DNA of 64,000 nt from a virus. Under the pieces are notes generated by a model. That model was given only the letters and a program-made list of their open reading frames with translations. It was not told the DNA's origin and made no database searches. Shown piece by piece: positions 33,895-43,568 of the stretch. Position numbers and translations under genes: made by a program. The number at the start of each line of letters is the position of its first letter. Positions within the stretch are counted from its first letter, which is position 1. The stretch is from IMG/VR virus record IMGVR_UViG_3300022699_000224, positions 25,486 through 89,485 of that record. One strand, given 5' to 3'.

Positions 33895-34920
33895 TTATGA
33901 ATTAGATTGATAAGTAACCAAAATTTTATCACTGTCTATAGAAGGTCTAAGTTCTGGAGTAACTAAAATTCCATTTGCATCAGAAGAAATTTTTAAAGGA
34001 CTATCCCATGAAGAACTATCCACATCATATTTAATTGAATAAGCTTCATCATCTGAAGGATTAGTATATACAAAATAAATATTATTACTTCCATCTACAG
34101 TAACAAAACAACTACTAGGAGTAAAACCTAAATTATAATTAGCATTATTTATTTCTATTGTAGATAAATCATTAGTTATTCTAAAAATATGTAAATAATT
34201 AGAATAAACACAACCAACAATGATTTTATTATTATGGTCGCATACTAAATTTGTAAAATCATATTCTTGATTTCCAATACCTAGAGTTTTATATGTTCCT
34301 GTTCCGAATTTTTTAACTAAATTATAACTTCCAGCTGAAATAGCCATACCATTATAAAATATGTTACCACTAGAATCTATACAATAACTATAACCTCTAT
34401 TTCCACCATGGTGAACACTACCAGTTGATTCATCTGAAAATCCTCCCGATAAATTAATAGTCTTTAAATAAACTATCTCATCATCAGTTCTACCATATCC
34501 TATTTTCAATTTAGAATTAAAGCTATCCCAACGCACTTCAATTTTACATGCTGTTGCTATACTTAAACTTTCATTATCTAAATCTTTTTGACCAATATCA
34601 GTAGAAGTATTAATAAGCCAACCCCAAATATCATCATTTTTAATTAAGGTAATATAGACTTTATCTTGTCCTTTTAAATTAACTATCTGAATACTACTCA
34701 TAGGAAAACTCATTCCACTACTAAAATCAGATTCAGTTAAAGTTTTTTTATGAGACCAAGTTGCTCCATCATCTTCACTTTTATGTATTTCTACATAATT
34801 AGAAGTATTATGAAATATAGTCCAATAATTACCATCATCATCGCTACATATCCAAGAATGAGGAGTTGATAAATCAAAAACAACTATACTAGCATCGTTA
34901 TCTATTTGATATTCTGCCAT
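33895..34920 (-). CDS. BNR/Asp-box beta-propeller virion protein
   Basis: 341 residues, all beta. Asp-box-like turns are visible (SEDDGATWSHK near 48, SSGNIFYNG, DGSNNIYFVYTN), typical of sialidase-like six-bladed propellers. The catalytic Arg triad of a sialidase cannot be assigned, so binding and not hydrolysis is more likely. It probably decorates the tail tip or acts in receptor recognition. Shine-Dalgarno TAGGAGAGAGTAATT. Confidence 0.6.
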   Translation of the reverse strand: MAEYQIDNDASIVVFDLSTPHSWICSDDDGNYWTIFHNTSNYVEIHKSEDDGATWSHKKTLTESDFSSGMSFPMSSIQIVNLKGQDKVYITLIKNDDIWGWLINTSTDIGQKDLDNESLSIATACKIEVRWDSFNSKLKIGYGRTDDEIVYLKTINLSGGFSDESTGSVHHGGNRGYSYCIDSSGNIFYNGMAISAGSYNLVKKFGTGTYKTLGIGNQEYDFTNLVCDHNNKIIVGCVYSNYLHIFRITNDLSTIEINNANYNLGFTPSSCFVTVDGSNNIYFVYTNPSDDEAYSIKYDVDSSSWDSPLKISSDANGILVTPELRPSIDSDKILVTYQSNS

Positions 34921-34938
34921 AATTACTCTCTCCTAAAA

Positions 34939-35397
34939 TTAACTTCTTGCTACTGTTATGGTAATTTTTACATATAAATCAGTATCACTATCTACATTTT
35001 TAGCTGAAAATGTAAACCTATCTAACATAGTAGATGCACTACCTGAACCATCAAACACACCTGCTTCAGTTATTGCGTAAGATTCACCTGAACCAAAAGT
35101 AAAAGTTTTTTCAAAAATCGCTTTATAATCTGCTTCATAAGAACCTCCTGTATCATCAGCCTGTTCTTTAGTTATTTCTGCTTCTAAAGCAGTATCACTA
35201 TTAGTAGGTGAGGTGCTACCTGTTCCTATACCTATATAACTAAAATCAGTAGACGATACACCATTAATTAATTTAGCAACTCTTTCTAATCCGTCATTAA
35301 CAATTAAATTACTACTTTCTGCTTTATCTATAACCTTTCCATTTTTATCTCTTACTTCTACTAAATAATTACCTCGAATAACTAACTTATTATCCAT
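34939..35397 (-). CDS. conserved phage tail-fibre-like structural protein
   Basis: 152 residues. VRDKNGKVIDKAESSNLIVNDGLERVA, IGIGTGST, EADYKAIFEKTFTF and ITEAGVFD form a pattern common in small phage structural proteins encoded next to tail genes. The ATG at 35395-35397, preceded by AGGAGGAAACATAAC, is chosen over an in-frame ATG 60 bases upstream, because the Shine-Dalgarno lies between them. Confidence 0.7.
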   Translation of the reverse strand: MDNKLVIRGNYLVEVRDKNGKVIDKAESSNLIVNDGLERVAKLINGVSSTDFSYIGIGTGSTSPTNSDTALEAEITKEQADDTGGSYEADYKAIFEKTFTFGSGESYAITEAGVFDGSGSASTMLDRFTFSAKNVDSDTDLYVKITITVARS

Positions 35398-35463
35398 GTT
35401 ATGTTTCCTCCTTAATTTTATTTTTATTTTATCTTTAATTGTAAATTTTTTTCTCATATTATT

Positions 35464-36045
35464 TTAAACTGTTATATTCCAAGAAGAAATATTCCAAATT
35501 CCTCCGCTTCCTTGATATATTTTTACTAGCTTAGAGGGATATTGATAAGTAGCAATCCAAAAATTATCATCATTGTCCTTATCAAATGTTCTTGCATAAT
35601 TAATACCTGATAAATCAATTTTTTCTACTAAATTTCTATTAGAACCATAATATCTAATAATCTTAGCATTTTCACCACTGACTTCGCCAGGTGTCAAAAT
35701 ATTTACATATATATTATCGCTAATTATAGCTTTAGGATTTTCATTTATTCCTGTAGGAATTGAAATATTGTAATTAGTGGTAAAAGGATTATTAACTGCA
35801 TATACTTTAGCTATATAAGAAGAATCTTCCACTGCACACCATAAATAATTACCAAAAATAGTCATATCTACAATATTATCTACAGATGGAGTTACTTCAA
35901 AAAAAGTTTGATTTAAATTAAATGCACTTACTTTTCTTAATACAGTTTCTCCAGATTCTCCCTTAAATGCTATCCAAAGGTAATCTCCCTGTTTAATTAT
36001 AGATTTTATTTTAGTTTTGCTAAAATTATAATTCTTAAATTGCAT
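35464..36045 (-). CDS. beta-propeller-like virion protein
   Basis: 193 residues. Short repeated beta units such as DYLWIAFKGESGE, NYLWCAVEDSS and DDNFWIATYQYPSK recur every 45-60 residues, as in propeller blades. No catalytic motif. It is probably part of the tail appendage group with the adjacent propeller gene. Confidence 0.55.
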   Translation of the reverse strand: MQFKNYNFSKTKIKSIIKQGDYLWIAFKGESGETVLRKVSAFNLNQTFFEVTPSVDNIVDMTIFGNYLWCAVEDSSYIAKVYAVNNPFTTNYNISIPTGINENPKAIISDNIYVNILTPGEVSGENAKIIRYYGSNRNLVEKIDLSGINYARTFDKDNDDNFWIATYQYPSKLVKIYQGSGGIWNISSWNITV

Positions 36046-36054
36046 ATTTATCCC

Positions 36055-36699
36055 TTAATTTGTTGCATATTTTATTACAAATACAGGTGTCTCTGCTCCT
36101 GCATTAGCAAAATTAGCAGGAACTATAATTTTTAATTGACAATATAATACTTTAGCTCCGCTTAATGAGCCATTTTCATTATTTAACCATAAAAAATGAC
36201 CGTCTGAACTACCAGCTAATCTTGAACCTTCTGTTGGAGAAGTTCCTAACCAATTATTGCCAGGTGCTGAATCTGTAGTAGTTAAACCCCAAATCCAACT
36301 ATTAGATGGAGTTCCTTCTCCTAAACTATAATCATTTGTAGAATCCATATCACTATCATCCCATACTTCTAATACGGGTTCTGATACAGTTGCTCCATCA
36401 AAAGAAAATGCAAATACATATTGTTTCTTTTGATTTCCTGCATTATGGATTTCTTTTAGCAGATTAGCATTTGCATCTGCAAGAAAATAGTGCGGAATAA
36501 TTTGTGCTGAATCTGTAATTACAATACCTGCTTGATTTAAATCAGAAGAACTAGGTAAAGCTTCTCCATCTTTAACGACATCTGAACCATTAGAAAAAAC
36601 TATATAATCATTATCTAAATCTATGTCTACCCAATCTACACCAGAACTTCCATATGCTAAATCTTGAGTATCGCAATTAACAGCTATAGTTAAAGTCAT
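36055..36699 (-). CDS. beta-rich structural protein
   Basis: 214 residues, acidic, all beta by composition, without recognised motif. Position between the distal tail gene and appendage genes suggests a tail tip component. Good Shine-Dalgarno GGAGGGAGAAAT upstream. Confidence 0.55.
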   Translation of the reverse strand: MTLTIAVNCDTQDLAYGSSGVDWVDIDLDNDYIVFSNGSDVVKDGEALPSSSDLNQAGIVITDSAQIIPHYFLADANANLLKEIHNAGNQKKQYVFAFSFDGATVSEPVLEVWDDSDMDSTNDYSLGEGTPSNSWIWGLTTTDSAPGNNWLGTSPTEGSRLAGSSDGHFLWLNNENGSLSGAKVLYCQLKIIVPANFANAGAETPVFVIKYATN

Positions 36700-36711
36700 A
36701 TTTCTCCCTCC

Positions 36712-37131
36712 TTACCAGGAATTTACTATAAATGTTACAATATATTCTTGTAAATCTGTTCTAAGACTACTAGGATATGTTATAGGATTAATTCTTTTAA
36801 CATTATATTCATAATAAGTAGAATCTGTTTTATCTACTCTTAATACATAAGGAGTATTTAATTCAATAGCACTCTCTATTGTATCTATTTTTACTGTTAT
36901 TTCTTCATATCCTTCATCTGCATTATCTATTACAAATAAACCTCTAATTTCTAAATCCCATGTATCATTACCTCCATCAACTATAATGCTACCTTTCCCT
37001 CTTTGTCCTTTAATTTCTATAGTTTTCTTTACAGTTTGAGGTAAATTTGTAGACTGCACTATTGGAAAAGTATAAACTAAATCTGTTCCGTTAGAAGCAT
37101 ATAATTTGAAATAAGGTTTGGTTAAAGCCAT
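36712..37131 (-). CDS. distal tail-like protein
   Basis: 139 residues, beta sandwich type: KTIEIKGQRGKGSIIVDGGNDTWDL near 36-60 and a C-terminal EYIVTFIVNSW. The gene directly follows the tape measure in transcription order, the usual place of the distal tail protein in siphoviruses. Size is small for a complete Dit, so it may be only the ring domain. Confidence 0.6.
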   Translation of the reverse strand: MALTKPYFKLYASNGTDLVYTFPIVQSTNLPQTVKKTIEIKGQRGKGSIIVDGGNDTWDLEIRGLFVIDNADEGYEEITVKIDTIESAIELNTPYVLRVDKTDSTYYEYNVKRINPITYPSSLRTDLQEYIVTFIVNSW

Positions 37132-37145
37132 ATTTTATAATCTCC

Positions 37146-40100
37146 TTAAAATTCCTCTATTGCATTATTAATACTTTTTCTTATATCTGAACTCTTGTCT
37201 TTAATCGCATCTCTAACTTTTTCATTTATTTTTTCTATTATTCTATCACTATCTAAATTAACTTTAAGGTCTGATTTTACACTTATAGGGATAGTAGGGG
37301 CGATTTGCGTAAATCGTGAAATAGTTTCTCTTCTGATACCTGTAGGAGTTGGTCTTTCTTCTATAGGTATTTCTCTACCTGCTCCCTCAAAAAAGAATTT
37401 AGATGCTATTGCTCCTTGTGTAAAAGTAGGAAATGCTTTACTTATTACTCTTCTTTCTCTACCTGTTAAACCTTCAAATTCAGATATACCTTGTAAAACT
37501 TCTCCTATAGCTTTAGCAGTATTAATTCCATATTTTTGTGCTAATTTATATAATTTTACACTTTCACTAGATACTGACCTTTGTTCTTCTTTTTCTGCTG
37601 TAATAGCTCTTTCTATTTCTAACAAATTCTTTAATACATCTAATTCGCTTTGTTCTGTAAATAATACACTCTCTAAATTAGCTTTTAATGATAATACTTG
37701 AGATTCTGATATACCCCTAGTTCTTAATAAAGCCAATTCTTGTTCTATTAATAAAGAAGTAAGTTCTCTTCTATAACTAGCTTCTTTCTCTATTACTTTA
37801 TTATGTGCTTTAGTTAATTGTAAAATATATTTCTCTTCAGATAAACATTTTTTCAAACCTATTAGAGTTTTTGCTCTATATCTAGCAATATCTAATTCGC
37901 TGGCTCCCCTTTCTTTCATAAGCGAAGCTATATGTCTCAAATGTTCTTTTTTTTCTTTCAGTATACGAATATTAATTTTTCCACCTGGAGCCAAATCTTT
38001 TTGTAATTCCTCTATCTTTTGTAATTCTTTCCTTTCCTCTGCTCGTTTTCTTTTAATTTCGTCTATTCTATTAGCATATTCAATAAATCCTTCAAATTCT
38101 AATAAACCCATATCTTCTGTATCTTTAGTAGCTGATTTTATTTCTTTTTTTAATTTTTTACTTGCTTCAATAGCTTGTGGTATTTTTAAAAGTAATGCGT
38201 TTCCTACTGTCTCTAAACCTAATCTTAAAGTCTTAGACCATCTAGATATTAATAATATACTATTAGAAAAATGTTGACTTAACCATCCTATAGTTTTACC
38301 AAATGTATCAATATAAGGTCTAGTAGAAACTAAAGCATTATTAATGTCTTTTAATGCACTAGCAAAATCACCTGAAGCATAAACTCCGCTAATTAAGTCA
38401 TTACCCAAAACTGCTAATATATTCCTAAATCTATTAGCTTGTGCAATAGTAGTTCCCATTCTTATTCTAGCTACTCTTTCAGAAAAACCTTCAGCGTTTT
38501 CATCAGCATTTTTTATAGCTTTTGCTAAATCCTCATAATTAGCTATAGCTAATCTTATAGCAACTGCACCTCTAGTGGCAAATACTCTTCTTAATGCTTC
38601 TGCTTGTTCTGCTGTTATTTTAGCAGATTCACCAAGAGATTCTTTAATAAGTTTTATTGTATTTAGAAAATTTATAGGCTTATCAGGGTCAAATGTTATA
38701 CCAAAAATTGATGCTAATTTGTCCGCATTTTTTGTTAATTGTAACAATGCTCTACCAGTTAATCTACCTGTTCTACCTGAACGTAATAATCTAGTATTTA
38801 AAAAACCTAATAAAGTTACAATATCTGTAAAACTATCACTAACACCTGATAAATAAGGAGCTAATTTAGTATAACCTTCTACTAATTCATCTAACTGAAC
38901 ATCTTGTGTATTTCCACACCAAAAAGACTTGCCATTTCTTCTCACAAACAAAGTGTGATATTTAGGCACTTCCACACAATAGACAAGTCCTTTGTAGTCT
39001 ATCCATTCTTCAATTGAAGTAATTTTTCTGTTTTCTTTATTAGCATAATATTCATTTTTCTTATTATACATCAAAAATTCCACTCTCTCAGAAAAACTGA
39101 CACTCCAAGAACCTCTTGATTTAGTATGGATTCCATTAATTGTTTTTTTAGTTCCTTTCCTAAAATGGCAAGTGCTTCCATAATTTGCTTTAAGTGCAAT
39201 TTCCTGGAAATCATCTTTCATTTTTTCAGAGCTTGTTATGATGCCAAAACTATCACAATTTTTACGATAATAACCATCTCCCAAAGTATAAGTATTTATA
39301 AAACACCTTAGCAAGTCTTTGGATAAACCCTTTACAAAATCAGGAATATATTTTTCATATGATTTACCAAATTGTTTGAGATAATGACAAAGCTGTTTGT
39401 TATTAATAATAAAGCCTCTCTCAAATTCAGAAACGTGAAATGGTATTTCTTCCATAACTTTGGATAATTTATTCCAATATTTTGATTTTTTGGATTGATA
39501 AATTGTTATCCTATAAGTTGGGTCATCTGCATTTTTCCATGTATAACTTCCTTCACTTAAATACCATCCTAAAAATTTAAGCCATAATTTCATTGGAATT
39601 TTTTTAGCTTTGCTTTTTCCAGTTTTATTTTCTACTCCAGGTAAAACAAAATATTCTGGATTTTCTCCAATCCAATTACTACCACGATAAAACCCTTTGG
39701 GTCTTCCAAATACTTTTTCTGCTTCTGTCAAAATGTATTTTTGGCTTTTTGGTCTATATCCTACTTTAGTATATAATTTATGTCTAGGGGTTACTTTAAT
39801 GTCAGCAAAACGCCCTTTCAAATGGCATAATTTTCCATTAAAATGCTTTACAACATATTCTATGGGTTTTTGATATTCTATTCTGTTGTTTTTAGGATTC
39901 AAAGTAGCAACTTTCTCAGTCCTATCCAAATTCTTGAAATATTTCCATCCCTTGTCCGTAAGAACTTCAGTATCTGGAGTATAACAAGCATAAGTATAAG
40001 TTAATACATCAGATATTTTCTGAAATTTTTCAGCACTTGTTAAAGTTTCATCCATATATTGACCCATAGTATTAAAAGAACCTGCAACTGCTCTTGCCAT

Positions 40101-40610
40101 ATCCTTCGCTTCAATACCAGTTCCTACCATTGCATTTACAGTAGGAACAAAACCTGCAACTGCTTCTTCTGTTTCTAAGTTAGAAGTTTTAAGAAAATAA
40201 AAAGCTTCTGATAATTCCTTTAATGATATTCTAGTTTTAGTTGCCATGTCTAAAATAGTTCTTTCTATAACCTTAATATCAGCTTCTATACTTTCACTAC
40301 TACCATGCATAACAGTTCTTATACGAGCCATTCCTTCTTCTAATTCTAAATTAGCTCTAACTACACCGCTAATAGTTCTAATAACTCCTAGCATAGCACT
40401 TCGTAATGCTAACCATACAGGAGCAACTATTAAAGCTCGTTTACCTGCTTTTTTAAGCACTTGGTCAAATGATTGAACACTTTTACCTGATTTATCGGTA
40501 GTAGTTTTTACTCTTTTTTGTGTCTTAGATATATTAGTTAGTCCTCTAGATACCGTTTTATGTCCTTTAATAGTAGCAAGAAAACTAATTAAGTAATTTT
40601 TAAAACCCAT
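37146..40610 (-). CDS. tail tape-measure protein interrupted by an intein
   Basis: 1154 residues as read; 795 after removal of the intein (residues 209-567). The N-terminal extein has a hydrophobic segment near 62-82 and the tape-measure core pattern (EEGMARIRTVM, TRISLKELSEAFYFLKTSN, MVGTGIEAKDMARAVAG). The C-terminal extein continues QDVQLDELVEGYTKLAPYL and TGRALLQL, then long helical/coiled regions. It sets tail length: at about 0.15 nm per residue the 795-residue extein predicts a tail of roughly 120 nm. It follows two chaperone-type genes, as in other siphoviruses. Confidence 0.88.
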   Translation of the reverse strand: MGFKNYLISFLATIKGHKTVSRGLTNISKTQKRVKTTTDKSGKSVQSFDQVLKKAGKRALIVAPVWLALRSAMLGVIRTISGVVRANLELEEGMARIRTVMHGSSESIEADIKVIERTILDMATKTRISLKELSEAFYFLKTSNLETEEAVAGFVPTVNAMVGTGIEAKDMARAVAGSFNTMGQYMDETLTSAEKFQKISDVLTYTYACYTPDTEVLTDKGWKYFKNLDRTEKVATLNPKNNRIEYQKPIEYVVKHFNGKLCHLKGRFADIKVTPRHKLYTKVGYRPKSQKYILTEAEKVFGRPKGFYRGSNWIGENPEYFVLPGVENKTGKSKAKKIPMKLWLKFLGWYLSEGSYTWKNADDPTYRITIYQSKKSKYWNKLSKVMEEIPFHVSEFERGFIINNKQLCHYLKQFGKSYEKYIPDFVKGLSKDLLRCFINTYTLGDGYYRKNCDSFGIITSSEKMKDDFQEIALKANYGSTCHFRKGTKKTINGIHTKSRGSWSVSFSERVEFLMYNKKNEYYANKENRKITSIEEWIDYKGLVYCVEVPKYHTLFVRRNGKSFWCGNTQDVQLDELVEGYTKLAPYLSGVSDSFTDIVTLLGFLNTRLLRSGRTGRLTGRALLQLTKNADKLASIFGITFDPDKPINFLNTIKLIKESLGESAKITAEQAEALRRVFATRGAVAIRLAIANYEDLAKAIKNADENAEGFSERVARIRMGTTIAQANRFRNILAVLGNDLISGVYASGDFASALKDINNALVSTRPYIDTFGKTIGWLSQHFSNSILLISRWSKTLRLGLETVGNALLLKIPQAIEASKKLKKEIKSATKDTEDMGLLEFEGFIEYANRIDEIKRKRAEERKELQKIEELQKDLAPGGKINIRILKEKKEHLRHIASLMKERGASELDIARYRAKTLIGLKKCLSEEKYILQLTKAHNKVIEKEASYRRELTSLLIEQELALLRTRGISESQVLSLKANLESVLFTEQSELDVLKNLLEIERAITAEKEEQRSVSSESVKLYKLAQKYGINTAKAIGEVLQGISEFEGLTGRERRVISKAFPTFTQGAIASKFFFEGAGREIPIEERPTPTGIRRETISRFTQIAPTIPISVKSDLKVNLDSDRIIEKINEKVRDAIKDKSSDIRKSINNAIEEF
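38910..39986 (-). mobile_element. 359-residue intein with LAGLIDADG homing endonuclease
   Basis: It begins at Cys209 (CYTPDTEVLTDKGW, block A) and ends at Asn567, followed by Thr as the +1 extein nucleophile. Block B is VTPRH (T274, H277). The two dodecapeptide endonuclease motifs are LGWYLSEG (347-354) and INTYTLGDG (438-446). Block F is VYCVEVPKYHTLFV from 543, and block G WCGN at 564-567, with Gly in place of the usual penultimate His. All splicing blocks are present, so it should splice. Base composition looks less AT-rich than the flanks, consistent with transfer. Confidence 0.92.
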
Positions 40611-40955
40611 TTATTTTCGCCTCTTCTTTTTACTATGAAAAGAAATAGTAGGGATATTAGTATTATTTACTTTTTTAGGCTTATTTTTATCTTTGTCCTT
40701 ATTTCTATATAACAAATAAGCATCTGTTCTTAAATCATTTTTGATTATTTTTTCATCTAAATAATTAACGCCTGAACGTAAATCTGAATATAATATATGA
40801 TATATTTCTAGCCATCTCATAAACAAAATCTGAATAAAAGAAAAATCTCTATTGTTATTAAATAATTTAATATTATTTCCCATTTCTTTTGCTCTAGAAT
40901 ATAAGAATTGCCAATAAGAAGAACGTGCTAATCGTCTTATGTCTTTTTCTCTCAT
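40611..40955 (-). CDS. probable second tail assembly chaperone-type protein
   Basis: 114 residues, helical N-terminus (ARSSYWQFLYSRAKEMG) and very basic C-terminal tail. It lies directly upstream of the tape-measure gene (one base) and overlaps the preceding gene by 4 bases (ATGA), the position of the second chaperone in siphoviruses. No slippery frameshift site is needed because it has its own start. Confidence 0.5.
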   Translation of the reverse strand: MREKDIRRLARSSYWQFLYSRAKEMGNNIKLFNNNRDFSFIQILFMRWLEIYHILYSDLRSGVNYLDEKIIKNDLRTDAYLLYRNKDKDKNKPKKVNNTNIPTISFHSKKKRRK

Positions 40956-41593
40956 TCTTGATTAGACCTCTCATAAATTAAATAATTTAAATAATAAAAT
41001 GCTTGCGACATTAATTCATCATTATCTGATTGCATAAAATCTTTATATGTAGAAAATACTCTTTTCCATTTTTTATCTTTATCCAATTTTTCTAAAATTT
41101 TAAAACAATAATATGCATTTACTGCATTTAATAATTGGTCTTCCAGAGAATAACTAAGTAAATCTGATATTTTAATATGAATATTCATTTGTTTTTCTTT
41201 TAACTCGTCAATTTCTCTAGTAAAATCTTTTACTACTTTATCATCAGATACTTTAGCTAATTGTAATAATTTTTGTTCTATTTCAGCCTGTAATTGTATG
41301 CGGTCTCTTTCTAATTTTTTTATATCTATACCTTTTTTCTTATATTTCTTTATCCATTGTTCTTTAGGTAAATAAGAATCATCATTTATAAACTTTAAAT
41401 ATGTTTTTCTTCTAAAATTCTCAATATCTAATTGTTCTTCGTAATTAGCTTTTCTAATTCTATAATCAATACCGTCAATTCTAAACTTAATCTGATTGTT
41501 TACTACCATATTTTCTAATTTAGTATCTATTCCAATTTTATTAAGAACTTCTAATAATTTTTTAGCTTGTTTACTATTATTTTTCTTACTCAT
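40952..41593 (-). CDS. tail assembly chaperone-like protein
   Basis: 213 residues, mostly helical: an N-terminal domain to about 90, a long coiled coil (DIKKLERDRIQLQAEIEQ onward), and a C-terminal helical domain. The ATG at 41593, preceded by GGAGGTAAGA, is chosen; an ATG 12 bases earlier overlaps the Shine-Dalgarno. The location between the major tail protein and tape measure fits a chaperone. Confidence 0.5.
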   Translation of the reverse strand: MSKKNNSKQAKKLLEVLNKIGIDTKLENMVVNNQIKFRIDGIDYRIRKANYEEQLDIENFRRKTYLKFINDDSYLPKEQWIKKYKKKGIDIKKLERDRIQLQAEIEQKLLQLAKVSDDKVVKDFTREIDELKEKQMNIHIKISDLLSYSLEDQLLNAVNAYYCFKILEKLDKDKKWKRVFSTYKDFMQSDNDELMSQAFYYLNYLIYERSNQE

Positions 41594-41632
41594 TCTTACC
41601 TCCATAATAAAAATACCTAAGAATATACACTT

Positions 41633-41887
41633 CTATTGTGTTTTCTTAGGTTTAATTTTAAATTTGACTTTTAATTCTAGACTAAGTTTGATTAATTTTT
41701 TTAAATGTCTAGTAAATTCATATATATTTTCTTTTGCCAAATTTTTATATAATTTAGCATTTAAACTTTTAGAGTCTTCTAATACTTCAACTCTTTTACA
41801 TAATATTCCAACTAAAGCCCTAGCTTCATTATCTATTAAGTCGTTTACTATTTCTAAAATTTCTTTATTATTTTCGCACTTATTCAT
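41633..41887 (-). CDS. small helical protein between tail tube and chaperone genes
   Basis: 84 residues, all helical, charged. The ATG at 41887, preceded by TAGGTGCAAAGT, is preferred to an in-frame GTG 9 bases upstream that lies inside the Shine-Dalgarno. It may be a chaperone or a small tail component. It follows the 36-nt hairpin at 41910-41945. Confidence 0.5.
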   Translation of the reverse strand: MNKCENNKEILEIVNDLIDNEARALVGILCKRVEVLEDSKSLNAKLYKNLAKENIYEFTRHLKKLIKLSLELKVKFKIKPKKTQ

Positions 41888-41909
41888 ACTTTGCACCTAC
41901 TTTTAATTG

Positions 41910-41945
41910 GTAGGAGAGCCATCGACTCGGTCAACGCCCTCCTAC
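41910..41945 (-). promoter_or_regulatory. intergenic RNA hairpin after the major tail protein gene
   Basis: On the - strand, GTAGGAG pairs with CTCCTAC (7 bp), enclosing a second small stem TTGAC/GTCGA with loop CGA. No U-run follows, so it is not a standard terminator. It lies ten bases after the major tail gene stop and ends about 20 bases before the next start. It may stabilise the 3' end of the abundant upstream mRNA or mark a processing site. Confidence 0.55.
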
Positions 41946-41955
41946 TTTATTATAT

Positions 41956-43203
41956 TTAAGATTCTAATTCAGATTCATTAGCAGAAATCTTTAACTCTTC
42001 TCCTTCTAAGGTAGCTTCTTTTGTTACATACTCGTTAACATTTGCTCCACCACGTAATTCAGTTGGAGATAAATTACTAGCTCTAAAACCATATTTAAAA
42101 GTATCTTTAGTGTTATCGCTATAAATTTTTAATATTAAACTAGCTTCATCGGTCAATTTAGAAACATCAATCTTACCATAAGAGGAACTTACTCCTCTCA
42201 TAACTTCTTCTATTGTAAGACTATCCAATATTCTACCTAAAGTAATAGTTACAGTTTTATCATTAATACCTCTACTAACAACATCTTTATTACCAATTTC
42301 TCTCTGGTCTTCTCTTTCAAAACTAACATCTATTGCTACACTTTGTAATCTGTAAATATAATCAGAACTAGAAGGTTTACCACTAGCAGGTATATAAAGA
42401 TATATTTCAGCAGAATCTCCCAACAGACCAGCAGGGTCAGTATCATTCTCTACAAAAATAGTAGAAGGAGCTGAAGAAGAAGTATAATATAATTTAATTA
42501 CATCTCCATTACTAACAGTAGCAACTGTAACTTTAGATGAAGTTTCAGTATAATCTCCATCAGATTTACTTAATACAGTTGAAGTGCCACTTGCACTAAC
42601 TCTAACTACTCTTATCATATATTTTCCTGAAACATCAGGGTCTTCTGTTGCAGTATTATCTAAACTTATTTCATAATCTGTATCATTACCTGTTATATCT
42701 TCTTTTTGATAAATATAATATTTATTATCATTTTCCCAATATATAGCATTTTCACCAACAAAATCAAAACTTCTTTCTATAATAGCTTGAGGTTCTGAAA
42801 TATTAATAGAAAAACCATTAACTCTTAATTCAGGATATTGAAAAGTTCCTATAAAAGTTCCGTCATCATCAGTCAAATAAGCACATATATCGAAATAAGA
42901 AGTTTTAAAATCATTCAAATTAATAGGGTCAACCCCACTACCTGAACCGCCTTTAGTTTTAGTGTTTACTAATTTTTGCCAAAGTTCTATATTACTATAC
43001 TCATACTGACTCATACTATAAGTAATAGATGGGCTAGTTTTTAAATAACCTACAACTCCATCTCTTCCTACTTCTTCTACTTTTTCCCGATTCAAAGTTT
43101 CAGTAGGGTCTATACTTTGCACCCTATCTAATTCCGCTGGAGAAACATCTCCATTAATGGGAAAAATTCTAGGTTTATAATACGAACTATGTATTAAACT
43201 CAT
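41956..43203 (-). CDS. major tail (tube) protein
   Basis: 415 residues, beta-rich, acidic, no Cys near the N-terminus motif set. It lies two genes upstream of the tape measure with chaperone-like genes between, the standard siphovirus position. An inserted stretch about 175-270 (ITGNDTDYEISLDNT ... SGTSTVLSKSDGDY) looks like an added beta domain exposed on the tube. No sheath protein is present, which argues against a contractile tail. Shine-Dalgarno GGAGGGCTAAAAAT. Confidence 0.7.
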   Translation of the reverse strand: MSLIHSSYYKPRIFPINGDVSPAELDRVQSIDPTETLNREKVEEVGRDGVVGYLKTSPSITYSMSQYEYSNIELWQKLVNTKTKGGSGSGVDPINLNDFKTSYFDICAYLTDDDGTFIGTFQYPELRVNGFSINISEPQAIIERSFDFVGENAIYWENDNKYYIYQKEDITGNDTDYEISLDNTATEDPDVSGKYMIRVVRVSASGTSTVLSKSDGDYTETSSKVTVATVSNGDVIKLYYTSSSAPSTIFVENDTDPAGLLGDSAEIYLYIPASGKPSSSDYIYRLQSVAIDVSFEREDQREIGNKDVVSRGINDKTVTITLGRILDSLTIEEVMRGVSSSYGKIDVSKLTDEASLILKIYSDNTKDTFKYGFRASNLSPTELRGGANVNEYVTKEATLEGEELKISANESELES

Positions 43204-43261
43204 ATTTTTAGCCCTCCTTTTTGGCTATTTTTAATAAGATTTTCTCTTCTTTAGAAAATCT

Positions 43262-43552
43262 CTATCTATCATTTTTATGTCTTTCATTACATATAGATTC
43301 ACGCTTGACAATAGCTTTATCTATCTTGCCAAGTCGTCTAAATATTTTATCTAATTTTTTATTTAAATCTACTTTATATTCCTTTTCATTACTCTTTAAT
43401 TCTTTAATATCTTTGTTTATATGTTGAATTTCGTTATTACTAATTTTATATAATGCATACGAATTAGTTATAACTTTTAAAATTCCAATAATACTACTAA
43501 TAGCAAGTATTGTTCTCCAGTAAGAAGTTATAAAATTAATAATTATTTCCAT
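43262..43552 (-). CDS. XhlA/holin-accessory-like small membrane protein
   Basis: 96 residues. One hydrophobic span at about 4-25, then a charged coiled coil ending IVKRESICNERHKN, a topology and ending like haemolysin XhlA and other phage lysis accessory proteins. The only candidate lysis membrane protein in the late operon. Function is inferred from topology; it may also be a tail assembly factor. Confidence 0.45.
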   Translation of the reverse strand: MEIIINFITSYWRTILAISSIIGILKVITNSYALYKISNNEIQHINKDIKELKSNEKEYKVDLNKKLDKIFRRLGKIDKAIVKRESICNERHKNDR

Positions 43553-43568
43553 CTTAATTCCTTTTATT

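Noticed and set aside
37195-37701. 168-codon open frame on the + strand opposite the tape measure
   Set aside because: It is a shadow of the coiled-coil coding sequence, lacks a Shine-Dalgarno, and has no neighbour on that strand. The same holds for other + strand open frames within 29-60 kb.
43237-43261. Terminator hairpin AGATTTTCT/AGAAAATCT after the small membrane protein gene
   Set aside because: A 9-bp stem exists but no T-run follows on either strand, and AT-rich stems of this kind are common by chance here.
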